DNA of 64,000 nt, taken from contig NC_048541.1 in NCBI RefSeq assembly GCF_902806685.2, forward strand, positions 5,329,465-5,393,464, in the 5' to 3' direction. Below are positions 45,552 to 57,300 of the stretch, piece after piece; within the stretch, counting starts at the first letter, position 1; each line of letters opens with the position of its first letter. A program made the position numbers and the translations under genes. The notes under the pieces are model-generated. The model was not told where the DNA came from. It ran no database searches and saw only the letters and a list, made by a program, of their open reading frames with translations. This DNA is from Maniola hyperantus. Taxonomy: Eukaryota > Arthropoda > Insecta > Lepidoptera > Nymphalidae.

Positions 45552-45872
45552 TACAGTCGCTTGGGCGAATACGCACTGCACCCAATCCGAATCCGTGAAA
45601 ATACGTTTCCAAGTAGTCATAGAACTATTTGTATGGTAGCTTACGCACTAGCTCCGACTTCCGTCATCCGAGTTCCTTCCGTCATTCGTGAGAATATCTC
45701 GGATGTGCCTCGGATTCAACTGTATGACGTTAGATATATCAAAGAAGTCCACTGAATAGCTTGGATTTGGATCAGAGATCGTATTAGTGCGTAAAAAATA
45801 TCCGAGTTCGTACCGAGTTTTTATATCCGTATTTTCACGGACTCGGATCGGATGAGTGCGTAACCGCTCTTA
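45552..45872. mobile_element. MITE, GGTTACGCACTCATCCGATCC family, long copy
   Basis: Imperfect terminal inverted repeats (ATCCGAATCCGTGAAAATAC at the left, TATTTTCACGGACTCGGATC at the right) with GAGTGCGTAACCGC at the end. Twice the length of the copy at 33628. The 64-codon ORF in it is not a gene. Confidence 0.75.
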
Positions 45873-46040
45873 ACGATGAAGGAAAGCTGCGTGGTTGAGA
45901 TTTCTCCAAGGCGTGTGAATTCTGCCACACTTAGCCACGTGGTGGAATATGCTCTACCCTCTGGTATCCATTTATTTTGAGAGGAGACCCTTGATTGTGT
46001 AGTGGGCCAACGACAATGATGATGATGATGATGATGACAG
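45873..46040 (+). repeat. SINE 3' fragment
   Basis: GATGAAGGAAAGCTGCGTGG...GAGAGGAGACCCTTG...(ATG)n, a decayed copy of the SINE at 14773-15081. Confidence 0.6.
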
Positions 46041-46304
46041 TCAAATTGATATGCCTTCCAAGTTCCAAACCAATTATTAAGTTGTATCCAAATAGAACAA
46101 AATGCTTTTCGTACGCCCTAGATATCAAGAAATGAAAGTAGTCCGTCCTAGTGGCGCCATTATTAAAGTTAATAATAGATATCATTGAATTGAATTCAAA
46201 AAACGTGTCAACTATTAAATGTGAAAGAAATTATATTTCACTTTTCGAATAAGTAATAGAAAATGAGTAAGGCCTAAAATATTTTCATTCATTTATTAAC
46301 ATTA

Positions 46305-46605
46305 CTAGCGATCCGCCCCGGCTTCGCACGGTTGCAATGTAGATACTAATGTAGTATCAGTTGGTTATTTTGTTATATTTCAAAAGAATAAGACAACATT
46401 TACGATGAAAGCTCTCAGTCGGCTTGATTTCGTTTGACATCTTGAACAATTATTATCGTAATTAATCCAAGTCCCAAGATCGTCATATTTCAACTATTTG
46501 ACACAAAACAATTATTAAACTACCTATTCCTACTTATAAACCTTCCTCTTGGTGGAATTCTCTATTATCTATTGATGAAAACCGTATTAGGTACATCCGT
46601 TCACC
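46305..46605 (-). mobile_element. Helitron-like element, fourth family
   Basis: CTAGCGATCCGCCCCGGCTT start with a GCACGGTTGCAATGTAGATA block and AACCTTCCTCTTGGTGGAAT. Reverse-oriented relative of 34198-34503. Confidence 0.62.
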
Positions 46606-46899
46606 GTCCCGTTCTTTGTTACTAAGTACTAATTACTAAGTACCTATGTAGAGATTACAAGAAGTATTATTTAGATAAAACCACAGAATACTTAGGTATA
46701 CCTAGTTTACAGGTCCGCAAAGACGTTTAAATAAATAGCTAGGTAGGTACCTACTCTTGTTTCAATGCAAAAGCTAGCTCGCACCTTACTATACGGTCTA
46801 AAATTTAACAAACGCTTCTCTTTCTGCTTATTGTGTAAACTCTTAGGTATCTCTTACTCTCTCTCTCTTTTATGAGATAAGACTACTAAGATTGAGATA

Positions 46900-47183
46900 T
46901 GTTGTGGCCGTATGGTAATAATTAAATGCGGCAACGGTGAAAGATGTTTATTGAGAGCCGTCTTATGATCTACTCTCCTTATGCGCTAACAATACCAATA
47001 ATGAAATCTTACATACTATTGTTTTAATCTTATTGCCTAACTACTTAACCTACATAATTTTGCATCACCTCTCTTTCAATCCGATGTGCAGGCAACCTAC
47101 TTCGATATATTGAGGAGTTGCATTTTTATGTTACAGCTAATATGAATATGCTACGTTTAAACTGTCAATTCGTACATATTACA
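46900..47183 (-). repeat. LTR (3' LTR in element orientation)
   Basis: 284-bp long terminal repeat identical to 49137-49420. A polypurine tract abuts it on the inner side. Confidence 0.9.
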
Positions 47184-48756
47184 ACTCCCCTGAAAATGTA
47201 TGCGGTTACCCCTCCCCTTAAAAGAAAAAAAATGTTAGACGCTACATCGAATCAGAAGAAAAGATGATGACAATCACAAAAATAAAATCTAATGCTAAAT
47301 AAAATTAAATTATGTAAGGAAACATTTTTTTTAGTTACTTCCTGTGCTTAAAGTGCAATTTATCTTATCTCTTACTTCGTATGGGCATACTTTCAACCTT
47401 ACTTATAAATAGAAAAATCGTAATCTATTAAGTGCAGTCAAGGATTTAACTTTTACAAAAGTTTCGAAAAATCCCATCATATGTAATAAAATAATCTCAA
47501 AATAGCATCATAGGTATTAGATATGTATAAGCTGAGGTATCGATTTCACAAATCGACTTCAAAAGATTCTATAACCTATCAAATAGTCGTCATCATAAGT
47601 ATACAGCTGTCGTTTTAGCATCGTCGTAAGACCTATTATTAAGTAAACATCTCAGGTATTTATATTTCCTGGACAGTCAAAATAAATCTCTCCTAGTCTT
47701 CATCTTCCTTTCAAGTTACTTCTTCACATAATACAAATAAATAAACAAATAAACAAATCAACAAACGCGGCGCGTACTCTCTCCTAATAAATATTTAACA
47801 TAACATGCTTGCAAGCATTTTTCATAAGACTTATAGTCTTCATCAAACTTATTTCTTTCAATAAGTATTTCAATAACATTCAACTTTTCATAAAAATTCT
47901 AGGTCTTTCACTAACACCAGCGCGGTAGATAATGATCAAGAGTCTAGACAAATATATAGTTGAATGAGGAGGTACTAAATATGCGCAAAACATCGCGTCC
48001 AAATAAATAAATAATAATCATCTTCCTACGTCAGTATGTCTCAATCCCAAAATAAATATTGTATATTTTATACCTATAGCACTTCTACAGCCGAAGGGTG
48101 ATCAAGCCTTTGGTTTGCAGAGTCCTAATTTGTCAAAGCCGGGTATAGTCTTATATCGTCAAAACTAGCACGAAACTAGACGAAAAACGTCTGTAAGGAA
48201 AAATTTCTCCTTATTTCATATTCATTTCCTTGTATTTGCAAATTGCATCTCGAGCAAAACCATTGTCTCGTATAACAATACAAAATGTTCGGGTACGCGT
48301 GTGTCGTTGACCACGCGATGACACCGTTATAATTCTCTGAATTATTATATTTCGATTTTAACACCGAATATTTACGAAAGAATTAAGGACCTATTCATTT
48401 ATTAATTATTATCTATTATTAGTTTAAACTATCCTACACACTATATAAAATCTTACAAATGAAGCACGAAGGGAACTTATGAGTAGATAGTGGAGCAAGT
48501 ATTATTTATTATTTAAAAAACCAATATTCACCTAACCTACGTACAAAATTAAATTATTTATCCAAAAAAAAATTACAATACCTACACATTCTACCTATTT
48601 GCCCATTACGAGAGATAAATTGCACTTACTTTAACTGTTAGCGACGCATTTTATTAATCAATTTCGTGACCGCCGTGTAGTCGCCGTCGTCGTCAGGACT
48701 GGTTTTGGTCGTCAGGTCCGGAGGTCTGGAGTCTGCGCCTCTTCTTTACTGCATCT

Positions 48757-48872
48757 TAGTGGGCCGGGAAAACCCTGGACTCCTCGAACTGGGCCGGGAA
48801 TACCCTGGACACCTCCTAGTTGTGGCCGGGATAACCCTGGACACCTCCTAGTTGTGGCCGGGATAACCCTGG
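48757..48872. repeat. Minisatellite inside the LTR element
   Basis: Four tandem units of about 28-38 bp built around GGCCGGGATAACCCTGGAC, with the last two units identical. The first two differ in spacer and in one or two bases, so the array has been growing from one side. Confidence 0.85.
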
Positions 48873-49136
48873 ACGCACGATGATGCTGGGCCGATCAATG
48901 AAGCTTGAGATTGTCTTCTGTTCATAAGCGATTCATTTTTGGGCTTATTTCTTGATGTTAGTGTTTCTTGATTTTTAATACAGGCCGTGGAATTTTTATT
49001 TCTTCTTTTTGTTTTAATTGAGTCTTGAATCTTGATGTTCTTTTGAAAATTTTGTAGTCTTCTTCTTGATCGGTGCCCAGCCGGTGCACGCACTTAGATT
49101 AGGCATGCACCGACTGGCAAGGGTCGCCATGAGATA

Positions 49137-49420
49137 TGTTGTGGCCGTATGGTAATAATTAAATGCGGCAACGGTGAAAGATGTTTATTGAGAGCCGTCT
49201 TATGATCTACTCTCCTTATGCGCTAACAATACCAATAATGAAATCTTACATACTATTGTTTTAATCTTATTGCCTAACTACTTAACCTACATAATTTTGC
49301 ATCACCTCTCTTTCAATCCGATGTGCAGGCAACCTACTTCGATATATTGAGGAGTTGCATTTTTATGTTACAGCTAATATGAATATGCTACGTTTAAACT
49401 GTCAATTCGTACATATTACA
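49137..49420 (-). repeat. LTR (5' LTR in element orientation)
   Basis: 284-bp long terminal repeat. On the minus strand it is followed within about ten bases by the putative primer-binding site TGGCGACC. It would carry the element's promoter. Confidence 0.9.
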
Positions 49421-49649
49421 AGATAAGTACTCATCCCGGATCACGTGACCAAAATAAGCCCGACCTGATAAAACTATGCAACTAAATAGAGCTGTGCGGT
49501 AAACTCAAATATTGGGGTGTGGGGTGGACCGAATCAAAGCGAGGGGTAGGTTAGGAAGAGACGCATCGAAGAAATACATACCTCTATCACTAAATGGATA
49601 AGGCATTAAAATTTCTTATTATAAGCAAATTAATACTTGATACAGTATG

Positions 49650-49832
49650 CCACAGAAAGTAATTTATATCGACCTTTAGAAGGAGATAGCAGATTTGTAA
49701 AGCAATTGTCTCTGTCGTTGAGACCGACAAAACGTCATATAGGTATAAGTGACAGGGACAACGCTCTTAAAAACCGAAATTTCATTCTGATGGCCGAATT
49801 ACATTAGTTTCTGCCGCGTGCTGTACCTATGG
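49650..49832. mobile_element. MITE, GCGGCAGAAAGTAAT family, copy 1
   Basis: TATGCCACAGAAAGTAATTT at the left and TTAGTTTCTGCCGCGTGCTG at the right, with CATTGTCTCTGTC-like and GACAGGGACAACGCTCT inside. The same layout occurs at 53278-53452. Confidence 0.72.
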
Positions 49833-50096
49833 AACAGATTTTTTTAAGGAGAATTTTATTTTATGTCATGTGACAGAAGTCCTAAATAAGGAGCCATCTT
49901 GTCTCATTATGAACATTTTTTCAAAATGTTTATAGCACAAAACATTTACCAAAAATGTTAATTTTATATTATAGACGATTATTTTTCATTTAAATGATGT
50001 TTGATGATGATTTTGAGTACATACATGAAGTAGGTAAATTCGTAAGCTCTAAGCATTGCGGCGGAGTCGAAAAGAAGCAACGCATCCATTCTAAAA

Positions 50097-50272
50097 CTAG
50101 CATATGCTCGCGACTTCGTCCGCGTGGACTACAGAAATTTCATACCCCTATTTCACCCCCTTAGAGGTTGGATTTTCAAAAATCCTTTCTTAGCGGATGC
50201 CTACATCATAATAGCTATCTGCATGCCAAATTTCAGCCCGACCCGTCCAGTAGTTTGGTCTGTGCGTTGATA
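50097..50272 (-). mobile_element. Helitron-like element, second family
   Basis: CTAG at 50097-50100, the CGCGACTTCGTCCGCGTGGA hairpin, TTTCACCCCCTTAGAGGTTG, and TCTGTGCGTTGATATTTA at the truncated end. Confidence 0.72.
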
Positions 50273-50509
50273 TTTATTTATTCATTATTTCCACAAAATA
50301 TAAACCGTCTCCATAAGTATGAGCACTGAGGTATGGCTGAATGGTGGCGCAAGCAACCGCCATTGCACTTCCTATACCCTGAGCACATCGTGTATTGATC
50401 GCGTGATGTTTCTCGGAATATATAATTTTCAAAATTGCTTATTATCCCAACTGATATTTGGTTACATTTGTAAAGTTTTAGAGTACTTAAGTATAGGTTT
50501 AAATACAAT

Positions 50510-50672
50510 TAAAATTGCCTATGTCATTGTCCAGATATTTAACTATAGTATCCATATCAATGTAAAAAATCTCGTCTATCCGTTTCTCCGTTGCGCCATG
50601 ATTGAAGGACAAACGAAATAACCAATTAATCAAAAACAAACACACTTTCGCTTTTATATGGGTAGTGACTAT
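50510..50672 (-). repeat. Helitron-like 5' part
   Basis: TGCCTATGTCATTGTCCAGA, ATCCGTTTCTCCGTTGCGCC, CACTTTCGCTTTTATATGGG in minus order. The 3' half is absent. Confidence 0.6.
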
Positions 50673-51301
50673 TGTTGTTTTGTCACGAACTTTCTTTAGA
50701 AAACTGTAGGAATTTACACTCAATAAATTATAATTAGGTACTGGATTAAGGTTTGAAAAGCTACAGGTTCAAATCCGAAGTGAGATTAGATAAACAATAG
50801 ACATAAGTATTTCTTTTCTACCACGCTGGCCAATTGCGGATTGGCAGACTTGGCGTATTGGAGATACGTCAATGTTAATTAAAATCAAAACTAAGAGGTT
50901 AGTGATGATGCAATACTTCTCACAGTTGGACCATACATAAACCATACATACAAAAAGTGTTCACAGTAGAATATCTAGGCGTTCTTATAATGCAGTCAGT
51001 AAATTCACAGAAAGAGACAGCCGATGCTTTAACCATTTCACTGTCAATCTTTTATGTATACCTCACTAACTTATGGCATGATTGTTCACTGATGAAGTTG
51101 TTTATAAGGGCGTAACATATAGATTGTAACAAATTCAATGGTAATGTCATGGTCATAACATATCGACGACTATGCTTGAAGTAGAGACAGGTTTTATTTT
51201 TATTGCTTGAAGGAAAGAAATAAATTTTCCTGGGACTTGTTTATAGCGGAACACATACTACAGGTTTCACAAATCTCTCAACTAAATTGACAAATCTAAA
51301 A

Positions 51302-51485
51302 GCTAGTTACCACCCTATCCGCAAATCGATGCCACCAAGCGATTTAGCGTTCCATTACGATGCAGTTTATAAACCGATAAGGGTTAAATAAAACTGCCAT
51401 ACACCGTCCAAGTTAGTCCACTACCATCTTAGACGGCATCATCACTTATCACCAGGTGAGATTGCAGTTAATGGTTAGCTTGTAT
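51302..51485 (+). repeat. SINE 3' half
   Basis: Plus-oriented match to the body of the SINE at 32166-32512 (TTACCACCCTATCCGCAAAT, CCAAGCGATTTAGCGTTCC, ACCAGGTGAGATTGCAG) without the tRNA head. Confidence 0.72.
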
Positions 51486-52240
51486 TGGAGAAAAAAAGTC
51501 CTATTCGTTCCACAATATATAAATCATTGTCATTTACCATATAGGTACATAGTTCAAACTTGAAGATACCTAGTTCGAAATTAGCATAAAGCCATAATCG
51601 GTTGCGAAGGTTCACATAATGGTGAGTAGGTTTCCACTTCCCATAGTGTAGGCGACACATTCATACGCTCACGTAGCGCCTTAAGGCCCTTAAGTCTTGC
51701 ATTAATCCTAATAGGGATGTCAAGCTTGGGACTTCGGGCTTAAAATTATAGTAAACATGTTTTCCCGATATATAATTTATAGCCTATAGAAATCCGGGCT
51801 AATGTAGATCTATCAATGAAAGAATTTTCAAAATTGGATCATTTGTTCCGGAGATTACATGCACACTCACAAAACTTTTAGGTACCTACCTCTTTGTCAT
51901 ATTACTTAAGAAGTATAGCAAAATAAACTCCAGATTGATAGCTGGATAGCGTAGTTCTCGACCTGGAGATTTCCATTCCCCTTTATGAGAGAGCAGAGTA
52001 ACTAAATGGCTCTGTAAAATATAAATACTGACCCGTTCGTAAATGAAAGTCGTAAGGTGTGTAACTCAGTGCGAATGCAGCAGTGGGAAGAGAAGAAGAA
52101 GACTTATATTCTGCCTAAAATATTTAAGGTAATTCTACAAAAAAAATCTCTTTAACAACTTGGCATACTCAGGTAATCGATGAAACGTTTTCGATTAGGA
52201 CCTAGGTATATATATTATGTTTCTAGTTTTTATTTTCCAA

Positions 52241-52723
52241 CTAGCTGATGCCCGCGATTTCGTCCGCGTGGATTTAGGTTTTTTAAAATCCTATGGGAAT
52301 ATTTGATTTTCTGGGATTAATAGTAGCCCATGTCACTGTCCAGGTATTTAACTACACGAAATTATATTTAACTACTCCTTGTTTAACTATATCCATGAAA
52401 AAAATCACGTCGATCCGTTGCTCCACAACCACACAACCACACAAAAGAACAAACCAACAAACCAATTTCAAACATCGCACTTATACCTACACTTGCTGAT
52501 GCCTGCGACTTCGTACGCGTGGATTTAATTTAGGGTTTTAAAAATCCCTTGGGAACTCTTTAAAAGTAGCCTATGTCACTCTCCAGGTCTTTAACTACAC
52601 CCATGCAAAAAATCACACCGATTCGTTGCTCCGTTGCGACGTGATTGAAGGACAAACCAACAAACAAACAATCCAATAAACCAACAAACAAACACACTTT
52701 CACATTTATAGTATGGGTAGTGC
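52241..52723 (-). mobile_element. Two tandem Helitron-like elements
   Basis: The first starts CTAGCTGATGCCCGCGATTT (52241). The second starts TTGCTGATGCCTGCGACTTC (about 52492) and runs to TTTATAGTATGGGTAGTGC. They are in the same orientation with no unique DNA between, as expected from Helitron end-to-end insertion. Confidence 0.7.
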
Positions 52724-53277
52724 TTAAAATGTAAGTGCAAAAGATTTACTATAAAACTATCGATATAACTTTCTACTGAAAGCCACAACCCTAACTAGTC
52801 GACATTCAATACCGTTTGAAATAAGGTCAATAGAACCAGATTACGCGCTCAAGATTTCAATGTTTGAATGCATTTAATCTCAATCGATTTGGTTCTTATA
52901 TCATTTTACTCGTGTCCCAAGCACGATTTAATTCCTATAATAGACCATTAAAATCGGTTCATTTTTTTAAATAATCACGGACATACATAAATACGGATGA
53001 AATAGATACCTAACCTCCTTTTTTTAAAGTCTGGTAAAAATAATTTTCATATAAAATTATCCAGCACTCAAGAAGTCATTTTGTAAGTACCCCTTGTCTG
53101 CATAGGAAGAGCCAAAGTGCCCGAGGACCAAAGAACTTCAGGGCAACCCATTTGCAATCTAAATGCATCCTCGTGTGCTAAGAGTGCTTACTGGAGTTGT
53201 GGGTTAAAAAAGGTTTTGCGATTATACCTAAATGATAATCTATTCGTACATCTGTTCAGTAATACAAATACCTATAC

Positions 53278-53452
53278 AGTACGCGGCAGAAAGTAATGTA
53301 CATCGGTCTATAGAATGACATTTTGGCTTTGTAGAGCATTGTCTCTGTCATTCATACCTATATGACGTTTTGTCAGTCTCAATGACAAGGACAACGCTCT
53401 AGAAATCTTCTAAAGGTCGATATACATTACTTTCTGCCGCGTACTATACCTA
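53278..53452. mobile_element. MITE, GCGGCAGAAAGTAAT family, copy 2
   Basis: TACGCGGCAGAAAGTAATGT at the left and CATTACTTTCTGCCGCGTAC at the right form near-perfect inverted ends of about 33 bp, with inner TCATTCATACC and GACAAGGACAACGCTC. Confidence 0.82.
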
Positions 53453-53571
53453 CCTACTTGAATCTTAATTACTAGATATATCATTATTTTTTGAAATAAT
53501 TACCACTGGTAAGTTCTTTTCCATTAGATAGCCTTTTGGAACCAGTGCAGTGCTTTGTAAATTCATACTTC

Positions 53572-53918
53572 CTACTATATTGATATTATAAATGTGAAAG
53601 TGTCTGTCTGTCTGCTAGCTTTTCACGGCTTATCCGTTAAAACAATTTTGACGAAATTTGATGCAGAGGTATCTTGCATCCTGGGGAAGTACATAAACTA
53701 GGTACCTATACTTTTTGTGCCCGGAAATCAAAGAGGTCCCACGGGTTTTTAAAAAAACTGACCAAGTCAAGGGCATCATGATGTATTTCTTACAGAGATA
53801 ACTTACATCCTGTAGGTATACGGATAAAAGCTACTTATTACCCAGGAAATTCGAAGAGATCCCTTGGGATTTGTAAAAAACTTAATTCCACGCGGACGAA
53901 TACGTGGGCATCATCTAG
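53572..53918 (+). mobile_element. Helitron-like element (Lep1-type), with internal duplication
   Basis: TACTATATTGATATTATAAA start, GCTAGCTTTTCACGGCT, then two versions of the AAATCAAAGAGGTCCCACGG block (53728 and 53848 areas), and the end CATCATCTAG (CTAG 53915-53918) before a T. Confidence 0.7.
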
Positions 53919-54349
53919 TTACAGCTAACTTTCTATTATACGGGTAACAGGGTGTAACCAGAACGCTGGCAAAAACGAAGACAGGTGATACTACTGATGA
54001 TTACTGATATGATAACACCAAAAAAACTCGAAAAATTCCAAAAAAAATCTTACATTTTGTAAAAGTTCACGATATATTGCAAATAAAGCATCTGACTGAT
54101 GCTAGAGGTCATCGATCGTTGCGTAAGTAAGCCACTCGGAGTCAATGCCACGTCGCAGGCGGGGCCATTCACCCGAGTTTTGAACACGATATACATTGCG
54201 GGGTTGAAAAATACTAAATCACTAAAAGTAAATGAGGCAAATGGTTATTGGTATTGGATTGTGTTTGGGTAGTGTAACAATTACGCTAAGTTTTTGCTAG
54301 CATTCTAGTTACACCCTTTATTTAGGTAGGTACGTACCTAATAGAAACA

Positions 54350-57300
54350 CAGGTTTAAGATAATTTCAAGAAAGTTTATTTGCTTGTAAACGTTAAACAT
54401 CCAAGAAGATTTTCTTATAGCTATTCACAATCTCGCCTAAACAAATAAATAGTATACAAATATATGTAATCGAAAACATTATTCTAATATCACTATCACT
54501 TTAAACTAAGTAGTTTTTAAAATATTTCATAATACCGCAATGGACTTAAAATACAAGGCGTAACAAACAGTAATTTTTGGTATTATAAAAGAGAACAATA
54601 TTATGTAACTCTGTTAAAATGTTATTGAACAAAATTGCTTGTGAAATAAGCATGAAATAGGTACGCAGTAGGTATTTTAAATTTTATAATATTACTTAAT
54701 ACCGATTGCCTGTGGACTTAGATATTGATGTCTATTATAAAGTAGGTATCTCTCTAAATAACATATTTTATGAACACGAGAATATAGATGCGAAAATATG
54801 GAAAAACGAAGTTAATTTACGAAACGTCCACTAGGATCGAAACATAAATAAAGTGGTAGACATAACGTAAAAGTTCAGGGGGTGATTATAAAAATTTTCA
54901 AAATCTGGTCTAACTTCTAAACATTCTAAAAACGAAAAACGCTGTCTAAGTAGATACGAAAATAATAATAATACATATAACAATAAAAACTACTTAGGTC
55001 TAGTTGGGTTTATGTAACTTTAAAAAGTTTAAATGCTGAAAACATAAAAATGGTGGGCACCTTCTGTTTAAAAAATAAATACATATGTCAGATTTTCAGC
55101 GAAGTCTTTGTAGTTTCTGGCTGTTCACGTCACACACACACACACAAAGTAGTAGGTATTATACTACAATATCGTATATATATTGGACTACTGTATTGTA
55201 GTTTATGAATATACGCTGTAGAAAATTATTACAATTTACAAATTTAATGTACGTCCACACCTTTCTACTGTAATAAAAAGGGTCCATAGTTCAAGGTAAA
55301 TAATGTTTGATTTAAAATAATAAATTGTACCAAAATAAAGCCACGGATAGATAATAATAATTAACTTGTTCAATTTTACAAAATGGCAAACTTAAAATTA
55401 CATACCAACGTCACTAATTTATACCTTATATCTTTACATAATATATTTCATACTTACTAAATCTTTCTATTCGATAAAATATAATATTTTAAAGATTTCT
55501 TCAGTTTCCGTCGCTTTATGACTGATGTGACCAGAGCCACTATTTTATTTATACAGTAGGTATACGTAGATATTTTAAGCAGTACTGAGTCTCAATTTGA
55601 ATAAATGATCGATTATTACTACTACTGTAGGTACCTATAGTAGTAGACAATTTTAAAAAATAAAATAAAAGTGAAAGCGGCATGCATTTTTATGGTTTGT
55701 ATATAGAAAATATTATATGCATTGGGCTCTTAGCAAAGTATGTATTTTTGTCATTTAATCCGTTCTTAACCTTTAGGACCAGGGCAATCATATCTAATTT
55801 GGACTTACCAACGTATATTAAAAATACCAGAAGAAACAAACTTCCAAATTCGATGTGAGTACGGAAGCCGTACCTAAGAAGCCGTAGGTAGATACCTATA
55901 CACTATACAGTATACTAATTACGCGCTTTGATGAAGACCTTCACTATGCACGCCACTATCGTAGGTACTAAAACTATAAATAATAGGTAAGTAACTATGG
56001 AGATATTTGACTTGAAAGCTTTTAGTAATAATCCTAGTCTGTATGAGAACAATCGCTTTGGTTAAGCAAGTTTTTAATAAAATAATTTTAAAAGTTTAAA
56101 TATCGTTAAATATACTTAGTTGCATAATAAAGAGAAGTAGAAATGACTTGGATAATATTAACTCCTTCGATTACAATAAAACTATGTATTATTAATTATA
56201 CATTTAATATGTAACTAATTATAAAATGTATTATAATTCTTCGTTTTTCGAAACCTCTTCGAAAATGTTCAACTATCGGTAAATAGAAAACTATAAAAAA
56301 TTGCACAAAATAATATGTAGGTAGAAAATGTAAACAAAAACTTTTCTAAAAGTTCTGAAAACGTTACTTTAGTATGCAAATAGTAGAAATTTGAGCAATA
56401 AAATATTGAGTTAGGTACACATTTAGTAAATAGTCGAAAATCATTTAAATTTTTGAACGTATACCTGTTCCTACTGAATTAAAAGGTCCAGTTGCAGGAG
56501 TGTTACGTTACGGTTCCCGTTAATCTTTGACCGCCAATATAAACAAAAGTGGGTAAAGTCAGTATTTTTACCTCCACGATTAAGGTTGAAAGTAAAAATT
56601 TCGATATAAAGTTAACTCTGACTTATGCAACACATTTTGCCTCTACTGACTGACAAAGTTAGACGGTAGGTAACCATAAGCAAGTTTTAAGCACCAGACC
56701 TTAGTTAAATGCTGAATGCCGCTAAAACTCCGAGGACAAAAGTCAGCGAATTTTATGACGGCATTTGTATAGTGTTACGAGTGTAAAATTTGGTCGGTAC
56801 ATAAGTTTGTCAGCTGTTTCCCATTACCTGTTTTACCTACCGGTTCGCTTTTTGTAATATTTGATGTTCATTGCCATATTTTGAAAACTGTAACTACTAA
56901 GTTTAACGTTTTGGAAACGGAATGAATAGGAACGACAATAGTCTGCTTTCGACAACTATATTTTATAAATTTTACAGAGGCGGCTTATCCCTAAGGCAAA
57001 CTAGGCGCGTGTCTAGGGGCGCGGGGTTACGAAGGTGCACAGGTGATCATGTAGAGTTCCATTACCTGGCCTACCTAATTATCCCTACTAAGTAACCCAA
57101 GTAAGTAAGTTGGAGTGACTAAAACTGCCTCTTCTTTAATAAAGCAAAGTGTCATGACGTGATGTTCTTCACTCGTTCACATAAATAAATATAATTACCA
57201 ACTACCAGCTATGTAATGAGACGATTCCTCGTTCTTTCGAAGTTTATCAATAAAAAATTTAATGTGGCTGTTAGAGGGACGCTAATGAGGTGCTTGCCTA

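Larger units (their letters stand above)
46900..49420 (-). mobile_element. Non-autonomous LTR retrotransposon with identical LTRs
   Basis: Bases 46900-47183 and 49137-49420 are a 284-bp direct repeat with no difference seen. Both copies start TG and end CA, and the pair is flanked by a 5-bp target duplication AGATA (46895-46899 and 49421-49425). In minus orientation a TGGCGACC primer-binding site lies a few bases inside the 5' LTR, resembling the tRNA-Arg site of mdg1/412-type elements. A purine tract AGGGGAG sits against the 3' LTR near 47184-47192. The 1.95-kb interior has no gag or pol, only an 81-codon ORF (48848-49093, minus) of no known family and a minisatellite. Identical LTRs imply recent insertion, and movement must depend on another element's proteins. 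Confidence 0.9.

Noticed and set aside
48757..48872. CRISPR-like array
   Set aside because: Only four adjacent units without unique spacers, within a eukaryotic LTR element; it is a minisatellite.
47184..49136. Hidden gag or pol of the LTR element
   Set aside because: No frame shows protease, reverse transcriptase or nucleocapsid motifs; the longest ORF is 81 codons and unassigned.
50319..50621. 100-codon plus-strand ORF
   Set aside because: Lies partly in a Helitron-like repeat; no family resemblance.
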